Positions 7,988 to 16,436 of a DNA stretch of 64,000 nucleotides are shown here, piece after piece. Each line of letters opens with the position of its first letter. Positions within the stretch are counted from its first letter, which is position 1. The position numbers were made by a program, and so were the translations under genes. The notes beneath the pieces were generated by a model. The model was given only the letters and a program-made list of their open reading frames with translations. It ran no database searches and had not been told where the DNA came from. The DNA is from Mesorhizobium sp. (GTDB taxonomy: Bacteria > Pseudomonadota > Alphaproteobacteria > Rhizobiales > Rhizobiaceae): assembly GCF_004963255.1 (NCBI RefSeq), contig NZ_SUGA01000009.1, positions 62,001-126,000 of the forward strand, read 5' to 3'.

Positions 7988-9058
7988 ATGCGTCTTCTCA
8001 CGACGACATCAGCCGTGCTGTTCTGGCTGTCGCTGGCCGCGAGCGCCGAGGCCGGGACGCTGATCGGCGTTGCGGCGCCGCTTTCCGGTCCGTCGGCGAT
8101 CCTGGGCAAGCAGATTGAGAATGGTGCCGGCCTGGCGGCGGAGGCGAACGGCCTTGCGATCAAGACCGCAGACGATGCCTGCACTGCCGATGGCGGCGCC
8201 GCGGCGGCAAAGGAATTCGTCGACGCCAAGGTCGATATCGTGGTGGGCTTTCTCTGCACCGAGGCGATCGAGACGGCGCTGCCGATCCTGAAGGACGCCA
8301 ACATTCCGGTCATCACGGTCGGCGTGCGCACCGAAAGCCTGACCGACCGACGCGCCAAGACCGGCTGGCCGGTCTACCGGCTGGGCCCGCGCGGCGACGA
8401 TGAGCGCAACGCGGTCGCCACCGAGCTCACCCGGCTGTGGCGCGACGACCTCTTCGCCATAATCGATGACGGCACCATCTACGGCCGCGAGATGGCCGAG
8501 ACTTTTCGCGCTGCGGCCGAGCAGGCTGCCTTGAAACCGGTCTTCACCGACACTTTCAGGCCGCAGCTCGACAACCAGATCGGGCTGGTCGGCCGGCTGA
8601 AGAAGGCCGGCGCGACAAAAGTGTTCGCCGGCGGCGATGGCGACGATGTCGCCATCATGGGCCGTGACGCCGCCCAGCTCGACGCAGGCATCACATTCGC
8701 CGGCGGCGAGAACCTGCGCACGCCGCCTGGCGATGTGCCTTACGCCGTCGGCACGCTGATGATCGCCACGCCGGAATGGTCGGAGGTCGCCGATCCCAAG
8801 GTGGTACAGGCCTTCGGCGCAAAAAACATCGTACCGGACGGCTACACACTGCCGTCCTATGCGGCGGTCGAGGTCGCCAAGGCCGCGCTGGCTAATGCGG
8901 AAAGCTCCGGCCAACCGCTCGGCGAAGCGCTGACCGGCCATGATTTCGCGACCGCGATCGGCACCATCCGCTTCGACGACAAGGGCGACCTCAGCCAGAA
9001 CCCGTTCCGCGTCTTCCGCTCCGACGGCACGCATTTCGTACCGCTGGAGGGCAAGTGA
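7988..9058 (+). CDS. ABC-type periplasmic substrate-binding protein (branched-chain amino acid/LivK-like)
   Basis: A 356-residue type I periplasmic binding protein. The signal peptide MRLLTTTSAVLFWLSLAASAEA is followed by GTLIGVAAPLSGPSAILGKQ, the characteristic LivK-like first strand, and later LPSYAAVEVAKAAL and DDKGDLSQNPFRVF. I chose ATG 7988, which starts the signal peptide directly; the frame also has an ATG at 7967, and GGAGGA at 7969-7974 is rather far from 7988. No permease or ATPase genes lie beside it. Its stop overlaps the start of a P1 peptidase, suggesting linked function, perhaps capture of a peptide- or amide-like compound. The ligand is unknown. Confidence 0.82.
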   Translation: MRLLTTTSAVLFWLSLAASAEAGTLIGVAAPLSGPSAILGKQIENGAGLAAEANGLAIKTADDACTADGGAAAAKEFVDAKVDIVVGFLCTEAIETALPILKDANIPVITVGVRTESLTDRRAKTGWPVYRLGPRGDDERNAVATELTRLWRDDLFAIIDDGTIYGREMAETFRAAAEQAALKPVFTDTFRPQLDNQIGLVGRLKKAGATKVFAGGDGDDVAIMGRDAAQLDAGITFAGGENLRTPPGDVPYAVGTLMIATPEWSEVADPKVVQAFGAKNIVPDGYTLPSYAAVEVAKAALANAESSGQPLGEALTGHDFATAIGTIRFDDKGDLSQNPFRVFRSDGTHFVPLEGK

Positions 9059-10080
9059 TGTTCCGCACCGGACCGCGCAATCTGATCACCGACGTTGCTG
9101 GTCTTCGCGTCGGCAATGCAGCCGACGCCGGGCTGAAATCCGGCGTCACGGTGGTGCTGTGCGACGAACCTGCCGTGGCTGGCGTCCAGGTGCTGGGCGG
9201 CGCGCCGGGCACGCGCGAGACCGACCTGCTGGAGCCGCAGAATTCGATCGCGACGATCCATGCCGTCGTCCTGTCCGGCGGCTCGGCCTTCGGGCTCGAC
9301 GCCGCCTCAGGCGTACAGGCGGCGCTGCGCGAGAAGAACATCGGCGTCGAGGTCGGCGGCTTCCGCGTGCCGATCGTGCCGGCCGCGATCCTGTTCGACC
9401 TGCGCAATGGCGGCGATAAGGATTGGGGCCGTTATCCGCCCTATCGCGAGCTCGGCTATGAGGCCGTGCAGACGGCAATCGCCGATTTCGCCATCGGTAC
9501 GGCCGGAGCCGGCACCGGCGCGTTGACCTCCGGGCTGAAGGGCGGTCTGGGCTCGGCTTCGACCTTGCTCGACAGCGGCGTCACCATCGGTGCGCTCGCC
9601 GCCGTCAACCCTACTGGCTCGGTGACGGTCGGCGGCAGCCGCCATTTCTGGGCGGCGCCCTTCGAGATCGGCGACGAGTTCGGCGGCCTGGGCTACCCCG
9701 ATCCGCTGCCCGAAGACGCCAGGAAGATCCTGCTGAAATACCGCGACCGGCGTGTTGGCGGACATGGGGAAGCCGGCAGCACCACCATTGCCGTTATCGC
9801 CACCGACGCCGTGCTGACCAAGGCCGCGGCTAAGCGGCTGGCGATTTCGGCGCATGACGGCTTCGCCCGTGCCATCTGGCCGACCCATACGCCGGCTGAC
9901 GGCGATCTGGTCTTCGCCCTGGCGACCGGCAGGAGCGGCATCGAGCTCGGCGCCGATGCCGCGATCGACCTGTTCGCGGCGGCTGGCGCGACCATGTCGC
10001 GCGCGATCAGCCGCGGCGTCCATGCCGCGACACCGGCCGAAGGCGATCTGTTTCCTGTCTGGTCGTCGCGCCGAAGCTAA
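9058..10080 (+). CDS. P1 family (S58, DmpA-type) peptidase
   Basis: A 340-residue protein of the DmpA/BapA beta-aminopeptidase family, Ntn-type hydrolases that self-cleave to expose a catalytic Ser/Thr. GPRNLITDVAGLRVG, VLSGGSAFGLDAASGV and DGFARAIWPTHTPADGD are family signatures; AAVNPTGSV (about residues 180-190) is the likely region of the cleaved nucleophile. The ATG at 9058 overlaps the preceding TGA (TGATG), a typical translational-coupling junction. No signal peptide is seen, so it probably acts in the cytoplasm. The gene abuts the convergent DUF2171 gene with no spacer. Confidence 0.85.
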   Translation: MFRTGPRNLITDVAGLRVGNAADAGLKSGVTVVLCDEPAVAGVQVLGGAPGTRETDLLEPQNSIATIHAVVLSGGSAFGLDAASGVQAALREKNIGVEVGGFRVPIVPAAILFDLRNGGDKDWGRYPPYRELGYEAVQTAIADFAIGTAGAGTGALTSGLKGGLGSASTLLDSGVTIGALAAVNPTGSVTVGGSRHFWAAPFEIGDEFGGLGYPDPLPEDARKILLKYRDRRVGGHGEAGSTTIAVIATDAVLTKAAAKRLAISAHDGFARAIWPTHTPADGDLVFALATGRSGIELGADAAIDLFAAAGATMSRAISRGVHAATPAEGDLFPVWSSRRS

Positions 10081-10338
10081 TCAGGTCGGATCAGATTTCT
10101 CTTCCTCGAAGGTGACGGCGACATCGGAATTCGCGGAAAGCCAGACCTTCTGGCCGTCGATCTCCGCGACCAGGGCGAGCGAAATATAATGATGATGGCC
10201 CTTGTGCGAGCCCATGCCGCTGTCGGCCTTGGTCAGCTTGATCCGGTCACCCTCGACCTTGTCGACGGTGCCGATATGGACGCCATCGGCGCCGATCACT
10301 TCCATATGTCCGCGTATCTTGCTGATGTCGGTGCTCAT
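10081..10338 (-). CDS. DUF2171 domain protein
   Basis: An 85-residue protein: MSTDISKIRGHMEVIGADGVHIGTVD, then HHHYISLALVAEIDGQKVWLS. This is the DUF2171 pattern, a PRC-barrel-like small beta domain common in alphaproteobacteria. I use ATG 10338 because GGAGAA lies 6-7 nt upstream; the longer frame is unsupported. The acidic C-terminus (FEEEKSDPT) and a His cluster near residue 50 are notable. The function is unknown. Related proteins often appear in stress-linked loci, but nothing here shows that. Confidence 0.8.
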   Translation of the reverse strand: MSTDISKIRGHMEVIGADGVHIGTVDKVEGDRIKLTKADSGMGSHKGHHHYISLALVAEIDGQKVWLSANSDVAVTFEEEKSDPT

Positions 10339-10638
10339 GCTGGTTCTCCGCTGGATTTGCCCTTTCGGATGCGAGACGGCCGACAATAACAAATGAACGC
10401 CGGATTGGATGCATCGCACGGCGCGTCTCGTTCACCATGGCGTGATAGGCATGATTCACCTTCACGCTGCTGACGGCGCTCCACCAGTTCCTCGCGCTTG
10501 GCGTTCGATTCTATTTTCCGCTGGGTTTTGCGGCACTTGTCGGGGTTAGCATCTGGTTTGCGCGGCAGCGGCGTTGAGCATTGGGCCCGCCTCTGTTAGG
10601 ACGCGGCCGACGCTTCTCCCAGGCAGGACTGAAAACAG
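10339..10638. other. 300-bp intergenic region between DUF2171 and purB
   Basis: Divergent spacer carrying the promoters of DUF2171 (left) and purB (right). I see no RNA gene or repeat. A stop-to-stop frame at 10455-10577 reads like a short hydrophobic protein (HQFLALGVRFYFPLGFAAL), but it has no ATG, GTG or TTG, so it is not called; it could be a decayed membrane-protein gene. Confidence 0.4.
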
Positions 10639-11946
10639 ATGATCCCTCGCTATTCCCGGCCGGAAATGGTCGCCATCTGGTCGCCAGAAACCCGCTTCCG
10701 CATCTGGTTCGAGATCGAGGCGCATGCCTGCGATGCACTGGCGGAGCTGGGCGTCATCCCGAAGGAAGCGGCAAGGACCATCTGGGAAAAAGGCGGCGCG
10801 GCCAAGTTCGACGTCGCCAAGATCGACGAGATCGAGCGCGTCACCAAGCACGACGTCATCGCTTTCCTCACCCATCTCGCCGAATTCGTCGGACCGGATG
10901 CCCGCTTCATCCACCAGGGCATGACCTCGTCGGACGTGCTCGACACCTGCCTTGCGGTGCAGCTGACCCGCGCCAGCGACATCCTGCTCGCCGACATCGA
11001 CGCCCTGCTCGCCGCGCTGAAGCGCCGCGCCTTCGAGCACAAGGACACTGTCACCATCGGCCGCAGCCACGGCATCCATGCCGAGCCGACCACCTTCGGC
11101 GTCAAGCTGGCGCAAGCCTATGCCGAATTCTCGCGCTCCCGCGAGCGGCTGGTGCACGCGCGGGAAGATATCGCGACATGTGCGATCTCCGGCGCGGTCG
11201 GCACCTTTGCCAACATCGAGCCTTATGTCGAAGAGCATGTGGCGGCAAAGCTCGGGCTGAAGCCTGAGCCGGTGTCGACCCAGGTCATCCCGCGCGACCG
11301 GCATGCCATGTTCTTTGCCACGCTTGGCGTCATCGCCTCGTCGGTCGAACGCCTCGCCGTCGAGATCCGCCATCTCCAGCGCACCGAGGTGCTGGAGGCG
11401 GAAGAGTATTTCTCGCCGGGCCAGAAGGGTTCGTCTGCCATGCCGCACAAGCGCAATCCGGTGCTGACCGAAAATCTCACCGGCCTCGCCCGCATGGTGC
11501 GGTCGATGGCGCTGCCGGCGATGGAGGATGTGGCGCTGTGGCATGAGCGCGACATTTCGCATTCCTCGGTCGAGCGCATGATCGGGCCGGACGCCACGGT
11601 GACGCTGGATTTCGCGCTGGCGCGCCTCACCAGCGTCGTCGACAGGCTGCTCGTCTATCCCGAGAACATGGAGAAGAACCTCAACAAGTTCCGCGGCCTG
11701 GTGCATTCGCAGCGTGTGCTGCTCGCGCTGACCCAGGCCGGCCTGTCACGCGAGGACGCCTATCGACTGGTGCAGCGCAATGCCATGAAGGTTTGGGAGC
11801 ACGGCGCCGATTTCCTGGAGGAACTGCTGGCCGACAAGGACGTGACGGCAGCCCTCTCCGAAGCCGAGATCCGAGAGAAATTCGACCTCGGCTACCACAC
11901 CAAGCACGTCGACACGATCTTCAAGCGGGTGTTTGGAGAGGCTTGA
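10639..11946 (+). CDS. purB: Adenylosuccinate lyase
   Basis: A 435-residue enzyme of the fumarase/aspartase superfamily, acting twice in purine synthesis (SAICAR to AICAR, adenylosuccinate to AMP). The start IPRYSRPEMVAIWSPE is diagnostic. HQGMTSSDVLDT, GRSHGIHAEPTTFG (general acid/base His) and the signature loop GSSAMPHKRNPVLTENL near residue 268 are all intact, as is the usual length. It lies 3.4 kb upstream of purC in the same direction with other genes between, so it probably has its own promoter. A 209-bp palindromic element follows its stop. Confidence 0.97.
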   Translation: MIPRYSRPEMVAIWSPETRFRIWFEIEAHACDALAELGVIPKEAARTIWEKGGAAKFDVAKIDEIERVTKHDVIAFLTHLAEFVGPDARFIHQGMTSSDVLDTCLAVQLTRASDILLADIDALLAALKRRAFEHKDTVTIGRSHGIHAEPTTFGVKLAQAYAEFSRSRERLVHAREDIATCAISGAVGTFANIEPYVEEHVAAKLGLKPEPVSTQVIPRDRHAMFFATLGVIASSVERLAVEIRHLQRTEVLEAEEYFSPGQKGSSAMPHKRNPVLTENLTGLARMVRSMALPAMEDVALWHERDISHSSVERMIGPDATVTLDFALARLTSVVDRLLVYPENMEKNLNKFRGLVHSQRVLLALTQAGLSREDAYRLVQRNAMKVWEHGADFLEELLADKDVTAALSEAEIREKFDLGYHTKHVDTIFKRVFGEA

Positions 11947-11970
11947 GGCGAGCAAGGCGTGCGTTAGCGC

Positions 11971-12179
11971 CAAGCTGGAGCACCCCTCATCCGTCTTGTC
12001 GCTTCGCGACAAGCCACCTTCTCCCACAAGGGGAGAAGGGGACTCCGGCGCCTACATTTCGGCAAAATCACCGACACCTGCGATTGCCAACGGCGCCGGC
12101 GAGTTCTTCCCTTCTCCCCTTGTGGGAGAAGGTGGATCGGCGCGCTAGCGCCGAGACGGATGAGGGGTGCTCCAGCTTG
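11971..12179. repeat. MITE/RIME-like element with perfect 25-bp terminal inverted repeats
   Basis: Bases 11971-11995 and 12155-12179 are exact reverse complements (25/25). Internal to each arm is a further palindrome, TTCTCCCACAAGGGGAGAA and its mirror, plus GC-rich hairpins (near 11996-12014 and 12138-12153). There is no coding capacity for a transposase. It sits between the convergent purB and VOC genes and may terminate both transcripts. The arms resemble Rhizobium-specific intergenic mosaic elements. Related copies occur near 34885, 41385 and 44695. Confidence 0.8.
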
Positions 12180-12192
12180 ACCCTGCCGTCGC

Positions 12193-13005
12193 TCAAGCTT
12201 TGCCCGGGACCGTCCTGATCACGGTGCCCCACGGGTCTTCCCGCGAAGTCTCATCCTTCACATTGTCCGAGCGCATCTCCACCCAGGCGAGGCCCGAGCG
12301 GGACGGATCGCGACGGCCGGCGCCGGCGCTCTGCCAGGCATTGGCGCCGATATGATGGTGGTAATGGCCGGACGACAGGAACACCGCCTGGCTGCCATAT
12401 TTGGCGACGGTGTCGAAGGCGAACTGGTCATGCCACCAGGCCTCGGCATCTTCCGGCCGGCCGACGCGCAGATGCACATGGCCGACAATGGTGTTTTCCG
12501 GCGCGCCCTGCCAGCCGGCATCGCCCGCCGGCACGCTGCCCACCACCGCCGGCAGGTTCAGCCGCTCGGTCGCCATGGCGACCTTGTCGCCGTTCCATTT
12601 CCAGTCCTGCGGACGGCGGTCGGCATAGATCTCGATGCCGTTGCCTTCCGGATCGGTCAGATAGAGCGCCTCGCTGACCAGATGGTCCGAGGCGCCTTCT
12701 ATGCCGATGCGATTGGCGGCGGCGTGATTGATCCAGCGGCCGAGATCGGCGCGCGACGGCAAAAGGAAGGCCGTGTGGAAAAGGCCAGCGCTACGCGGAT
12801 CGTCGGGCTTCGCCGAAGCATCCTGTTCAAGCACCAGCAATGGTCGGTTGGCGGCGCCAAGTGTGATCGCGCCATCGGCGCGGCTCAATTCCTGCAGGCC
12901 GACGACCGCGCGATAATAGGTGGCAAGGCTCTCGGCATCGCGCGCCTTCAACCCGACACGCGACACGCTGACCGGTGTGGTCGCGGCAAAAGGCAGTTCG
13001 CTCAT
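12193..13005 (-). CDS. VOC-family (extradiol dioxygenase-like) protein, CatE/YfiE type
   Basis: A 270-residue protein with two vicinal-oxygen-chelate modules. The N-terminal module has VSRVGLKARDAESLATYYRAVVGL, the C-terminal GHVHLRVGRPEDAEAWW. Candidate metal ligands are the His in LFHTAFLLPSR, the His residues in GHVHLRV and a Glu near the C-terminus (AWVEMRSD); YLTDPEGNGIEIYAD is typical of CatE-like catechol-2,3-dioxygenases. ATG 13005 is chosen because GGAG lies 6 nt upstream; the longer frame runs into the intergenic region. The substrate is unknown. It is divergent from the serine-hydrolase gene at 13193. Confidence 0.8.
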   Translation of the reverse strand: MSELPFAATTPVSVSRVGLKARDAESLATYYRAVVGLQELSRADGAITLGAANRPLLVLEQDASAKPDDPRSAGLFHTAFLLPSRADLGRWINHAAANRIGIEGASDHLVSEALYLTDPEGNGIEIYADRRPQDWKWNGDKVAMATERLNLPAVVGSVPAGDAGWQGAPENTIVGHVHLRVGRPEDAEAWWHDQFAFDTVAKYGSQAVFLSSGHYHHHIGANAWQSAGAGRRDPSRSGLAWVEMRSDNVKDETSREDPWGTVIRTVPGKA

Positions 13006-13192
13006 CAAACTCTCCGTTCGGGCGGACCTAGGCATGGGATTTCCAGGCCGCCAGCTCTTGTTCCCCCTCCAAATCGTCGATTGCGATCGTTCACACAAGA
13101 GAGCAAGAATCGAACAAGTTGTTCACAATTGCGACATCAGTGATGTTGGCAACGGGGTTGCAGCCGGCAAAGCCGCTCGCTACATCCGCGCC

Positions 13193-13750
13193 ATGAAAGT
13201 CAAAGACGCAGATATCCTGATCGTACCGGGCTACACCAATTCCGGCCCCGAGCACTGGCAGACCCGCTGGCAGTCGAAACTGTCGACGGCGCGGCGCGTC
13301 GAGCAGGCGGAATGGACCAAACCCGTGCGCGAGGACTGGACGGCGAGCGTGGCGAACGCCGTGAACGAGGCCGAGCGGCCGGTGGTGCTTGTCGCGCATT
13401 CGCTTGGCGTCGCGGCGGCGGTGCAGGCTATCCCGCAGTTCAAGAAGCCCGTCGCCGGCGCTTTCTTCGTCGCGCCGCCGGATGTCTCGAACCCGGAAAT
13501 CAGGCCGAAACATCTGATGACCTTTGGCCCTTATTCGCGCGATCCGCTGCCCTTTCCGTCGATCGTCATCGCCAGCCGCAACGACCCGTTCTGCGCCTAC
13601 GAGATCGCCGAGGACATTGCCGCCGCCTGGGGGTCGCTCTTCATTGACGCCGGCGAGGCCGGCCACCTCAACCAGGACGCCGGCTTCGGCCCGTGGCCGG
13701 AAGGTTCGATGACTTTCGCCAAGTTCTTGACGGAACTGAAGCAGCCCTAG
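13193..13750 (+). CDS. RBBP9/YdeN-type alpha/beta serine hydrolase
   Basis: A 185-residue small alpha/beta hydrolase of the RBBP9/YdeN family: ILIVPGYTNSGPEHWQTRW, nucleophile elbow LVAHSLGVAAAV (Ser near residue 73), Asp in SRNDPFC, and His in GEAGHLN. The complete Ser-Asp-His triad is present. The start at 13193 gives a family-typical N-terminus; the frame extends 91 codons upstream into the divergent promoter region and is not used. Its stop overlaps the first base of a palindromic repeat and it converges on the HpcH aldolase gene. The substrate is unknown. Confidence 0.85.
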   Translation: MKVKDADILIVPGYTNSGPEHWQTRWQSKLSTARRVEQAEWTKPVREDWTASVANAVNEAERPVVLVAHSLGVAAAVQAIPQFKKPVAGAFFVAPPDVSNPEIRPKHLMTFGPYSRDPLPFPSIVIASRNDPFCAYEIAEDIAAAWGSLFIDAGEAGHLNQDAGFGPWPEGSMTFAKFLTELKQP

Positions 13751-13850
13751 AGCGTTTCACCGTTTCACGGAAACGGCGAACCGCTCTATCTCTTTGTTTT
13801 GACGCAATTCCTGACGGAAAACCGCTCACACTTTTCCTGGAATTGCTCTA
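13749..13850. repeat. Compound palindromic repeat: strong hairpin plus reversed copy of the AATTCC...GGAATT element
   Basis: Bases 13749-13787 form an 18-bp hairpin with two mismatches and a 3-nt loop (AGAGCGTTTCACCGTTTC against its partner). Bases 13789-13850 are a reversed copy of the roughly 62-bp element also found at 28579-28641 and 30949-31010, itself a hairpin (AATTCC/GGAATT outside, GGAAAA/TTTTCC inside). It lies between convergent genes and probably terminates both. Confidence 0.75.
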
Positions 13851-13859
13851 AGGCCGACC

Positions 13860-14633
13860 TCAGGCGCCGATCGAATCCCGCATGCTCTTCAACAAGGTCT
13901 TCGCGCCAAGCGAGATCAGCGTGTGGTCCGAGCCCATGGCCAGAAGCCGGTAGCCCATCGACACGACGCGGCCGGCGATTGCCGGCTCGATGACGTAGAT
14001 CGCCGCATGCTTTCCGACCTTGCGCGTCCGCTCGGCGATCGAAGCGACCGTCTCCATCATGCTTTCCAGCGTCGAATTGACAGTCGTTCCGTTCGACCAG
14101 GCGATCGAGAAATCCGACGGACCGACGAAGATGCCGTCAATGCCGGGCGTATCGAGGATGCCGTCGAGCGCCTCGAACGCCGCCCGTGTCTCGACCATCG
14201 CGAAGGCCATGGTGCGCTGGTTGGAGTCGCGCAGCCATTCGGCGTGGTCGCCCTTGCCGTGGCGCGGGAAGGCGTAGGTCGGCCCCCAGGAGCGCTCGCC
14301 CATGGGCGGATACTTCATCGCGGCGGCGAACTGCCTGGCGTCGGCCACAGAGTTCACCATCGGCGCGATCACCGCCTCGGCGCCGAAATCGAGCGCGCGG
14401 CTCGCCATGTCGAAGCGCCCGACCGGAATGCGCACCAGCGCCGGCTTATTGGCGGCCAGCACCGGCACCAGGCCGCGCAGCACGCTATCTTCATGATGGC
14501 CGCCATGCTGCATGTCGAGGGTGACGGCGTCGAAACCCTGCTTGGCGATGATTTCCACCGTCAGCGCGTCCGGCACCCCAGACCAGGCGGTGAACAGTGT
14601 TTCGTCGGCGGTCAGGCGGGATTTGAGCGACAT
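13860..14633 (-). CDS. HpcH/HpaI-family aldolase
   Basis: A 257-residue class II pyruvate aldolase-like enzyme. TLFTAWSGVPDALTVEIIAKQGFDAVTLDMQHG, ALVRIPVGRFDMASRALDFGAEAVIAPMV and ERSWGPTYAF match HpcH/HpaI enzymes that cleave 4-hydroxy-2-oxo acids to pyruvate and an aldehyde. Metal-binding Glu and Asp (MVETRAAFEALD; VGPSDFSIAW) and the Arg of LVRIP are present. AGGA lies 8 nt before the ATG. It is downstream of the ATPase-inhibitor gene but separated from it by a terminator, so is probably independently transcribed. The natural substrate is undetermined. Confidence 0.88.
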   Translation of the reverse strand: MSLKSRLTADETLFTAWSGVPDALTVEIIAKQGFDAVTLDMQHGGHHEDSVLRGLVPVLAANKPALVRIPVGRFDMASRALDFGAEAVIAPMVNSVADARQFAAAMKYPPMGERSWGPTYAFPRHGKGDHAEWLRDSNQRTMAFAMVETRAAFEALDGILDTPGIDGIFVGPSDFSIAWSNGTTVNSTLESMMETVASIAERTRKVGKHAAIYVIEPAIAGRVVSMGYRLLAMGSDHTLISLGAKTLLKSMRDSIGA

Positions 14634-14690
14634 CGGACTTTCCTTGGTGACAATCCGCAGTTTCAGCCGGAAACGACGGCAAAGGCAAAG

Positions 14691-14717
14691 AAAAACCGCC
14701 CGGTTTGGCCGGGCGGT
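14691..14717 (-). terminator. Rho-independent terminator of the ATPase zeta gene
   Basis: A 9-bp GC-rich stem (ACCGCCCGG / CCGGGCGGT) with a 5-nt loop, followed on the minus strand by TTTTTCTTT. It lies just after the stop of the zeta-subunit gene and before the HpcH gene. Confidence 0.8.
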
Positions 14718-14742
14718 CGATTGGTCCAGCTAGAGGCCGGCC

Positions 14743-15063
14743 TCAGGCATTCTTGATCTCCTCGATCGCCTGGGCCATCAACTCGTCCATGGTGCGGCGG
14801 ATCTGATGGTCGGACTGGTTGACGCCGGCGGCATCGAAATCCTTGCGAATCTTGCGGAAGACGTCGTGGTCGCCCGCCTCCTCTATATCGGAGACCACCA
14901 CTTCCTTGGCATAGGCTTCGGCATCGGCGCCGGATTTGCCCAGCTTCTCGGCGGCCCACAGGCCAAGCGCCTTGTTGCGCCGCGCCGCGGCCTTGAAGCG
15001 AAGTTCCTCGTCGAAGACGAATTTGCGCTCAAAGCCCTCTTCGCGGTCTTTCATGCTGCTCAT
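14743..15063 (-). CDS. F1-ATPase inhibitor zeta subunit (DUF1476)
   Basis: A 106-residue protein beginning MSSMKDREEGFERKFVFDEE, with RRNKALGLWAAEKLG in the middle and IRRTMDELMAQAIEEI at the end. This is the DUF1476 family, identified in Paracoccus denitrificans as the alphaproteobacterial zeta subunit whose N-terminus inhibits F1-ATPase hydrolysis by binding the catalytic interface. The length matches. The start at 15063 has GGAGGG 5-6 nt upstream; ATG 15054 is possible. Its position beside purC is common in Rhizobiales. It is a soluble protein binding the cytoplasmic face of F1. Confidence 0.9.
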   Translation of the reverse strand: MSSMKDREEGFERKFVFDEELRFKAAARRNKALGLWAAEKLGKSGADAEAYAKEVVVSDIEEAGDHDVFRKIRKDFDAAGVNQSDHQIRRTMDELMAQAIEEIKNA

Positions 15064-15338
15064 GACGTCCCTCCGATCAATCCGATTCGCGTTCGCGGTG
15101 AATATGTGTGATGGGCAAGCACAAATCAAAAGGCCGCGACCCGGTCAATATACTTCGTCGCATGCTGCGCTGCGGCATTTCAGTCCCGAAAGCGGTTGAT
15201 TCGCCGGATTTGGCGATTGAGCAAACCAGGCGATTGCGATAACACCGGCATTGAACACCGCCGTCGCCATACTAATTTAGGCAGACGGACAGGAACCGGT
15301 CACTTGCCGCCTGCCCGCAGACCCAGAGAAAAAATCAA

Positions 15339-16133
15339 ATGAAAAATCGCCGCCGCATTTACGAAGGCAAGGCCAAGATCCTCTATGAGGGACCTGAGCC
15401 GGGCACGCTGATCCAGTTCTTCAAGGATGACGCCACCGCCTTCAACAAGAAGAAACATGAAGTGGTCGATGGCAAGGGCGTGCTCAACAACCGCATTTCC
15501 GAGCACATCTTCAACCACTTGAACCGCATGGGCATCCCGACCCACTTCATCCGCCGGCTCAACATGCGCGAGCAGTTGATCAAGGAAGTCGAGATCATCC
15601 CGCTCGAGGTCGTCGTGCGCAATGTCGCCGCCGGCTCGCTGTCCAAGCGCCTCGGCATCGAGGAAGGTACGGTGCTGCCGCGCTCGATCATCGAATTCTA
15701 CTACAAGGCCGACGCGCTCGACGACCCGATGGTGTCGGAAGAGCACATCACCGCCTTCGGCTGGGCGAGCCCGCAGGAAATCGACGACATCATGGCCCTG
15801 GCCATCCGCGTCAACGACTTCCTCTCCGGCCTGTTCCTCGGCGTCGGCATCCAGCTCGTCGACTTCAAGATCGAATGCGGCCGCCTGTTCGAGGGCGACA
15901 TGATGCGCATCGTCGTCGCAGACGAGATCTCGCCGGATTCCTGCCGCCTGTGGGACGTTGCCACCCAGGACAAGCTCGACAAGGACCGCTTCCGCCGCGA
16001 CATGGGCGGCCTGGTCGAGGCGTATCAGGAAGTCGCCCGCCGTCTCGGCATCATCAACGAGAACGAGCCGCCGCGCCCGACGGGTCCGGTCCTCGTCGCC
16101 TCTTCCGATGCGCCCAAGGGCCTGAAGCACTGA
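15339..16133 (+). CDS. purC: SAICAR synthetase
   Basis: A 264-residue phosphoribosylaminoimidazole-succinocarboxamide synthase. [15 protein letters not shown] is the ATP-binding start; [23 protein letters not shown] and the signature [10 protein letters not shown] with [12 protein letters not shown] are intact. It joins aspartate to CAIR using ATP in the cytoplasm. It heads a rightward group: purS follows after 62 bp and purQ directly after that. AGAGAAA lies about 8 nt upstream of the ATG. The 275-bp spacer before it contains no gene. Confidence 0.97.
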   Translation: MKNRRRIYEGKAKILYEGPEPGTLIQFFKDDATAFNKKKHEVVDGKGVLNNRISEHIFNHLNRMGIPTHFIRRLNMREQLIKEVEIIPLEVVVRNVAAGSLSKRLGIEEGTVLPRSIIEFYYKADALDDPMVSEEHITAFGWASPQEIDDIMALAIRVNDFLSGLFLGVGIQLVDFKIECGRLFEGDMMRIVVADEISPDSCRLWDVATQDKLDKDRFRRDMGGLVEAYQEVARRLGIINENEPPRPTGPVLVASSDAPKGLKH

Positions 16134-16195
16134 ATACCGACGGGCCTGCCGGGCAATGGCAGGTCCACCGCCTGATCCATCACTTAGGAGTATCG

Positions 16196-16435
16196 ATGAA
16201 AGCCCGCATCACCGTGACCCTCAAGAACGGCGTCCTCGACCCGCAGGGCAAGGCGATCGAGCATGCCCTCTCCGGATTGGGCTTCGACGGCGTCGGCCAG
16301 GTTCGCCAGGGCAAGGTGTTCGACATCGAGCTCACCGGAACCGACAAGGCCAAGGCCGAAGCCGATCTCAAGGCCATGTGCGACAAGCTTCTGGCTAACA
16401 CAGTGATTGAGAATTACGCGGTGGAGATCGCCTGA
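16196..16435 (+). CDS. purS: Phosphoribosylformylglycinamidine synthase subunit PurS
   Basis: A 79-residue subunit: [21 protein letters not shown], then [20 protein letters not shown]. PurS is the small dimeric bridge that lets PurQ pass ammonia to PurL in the three-part FGAM synthase. The start at 16196 is supported by AGGAG 6 nt upstream; longer frames overlap purC and are rejected. It ends 1 bp before the purQ start, so the two are coupled in expression. Confidence 0.95.
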   Translation: MKARITVTLKNGVLDPQGKAIEHALSGLGFDGVGQVRQGKVFDIELTGTDKAKAEADLKAMCDKLLANTVIENYAVEIA

Positions 16436-16436
16436 C

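Noticed and set aside
10455..10577. A short hydrophobic stop-to-stop frame (HQFLALGVRFYFPLGFAAL) before purB
   Set aside because: It reads like a transmembrane segment with coding-like third positions, but there is no ATG, GTG or TTG in frame. It is either chance or a remnant.
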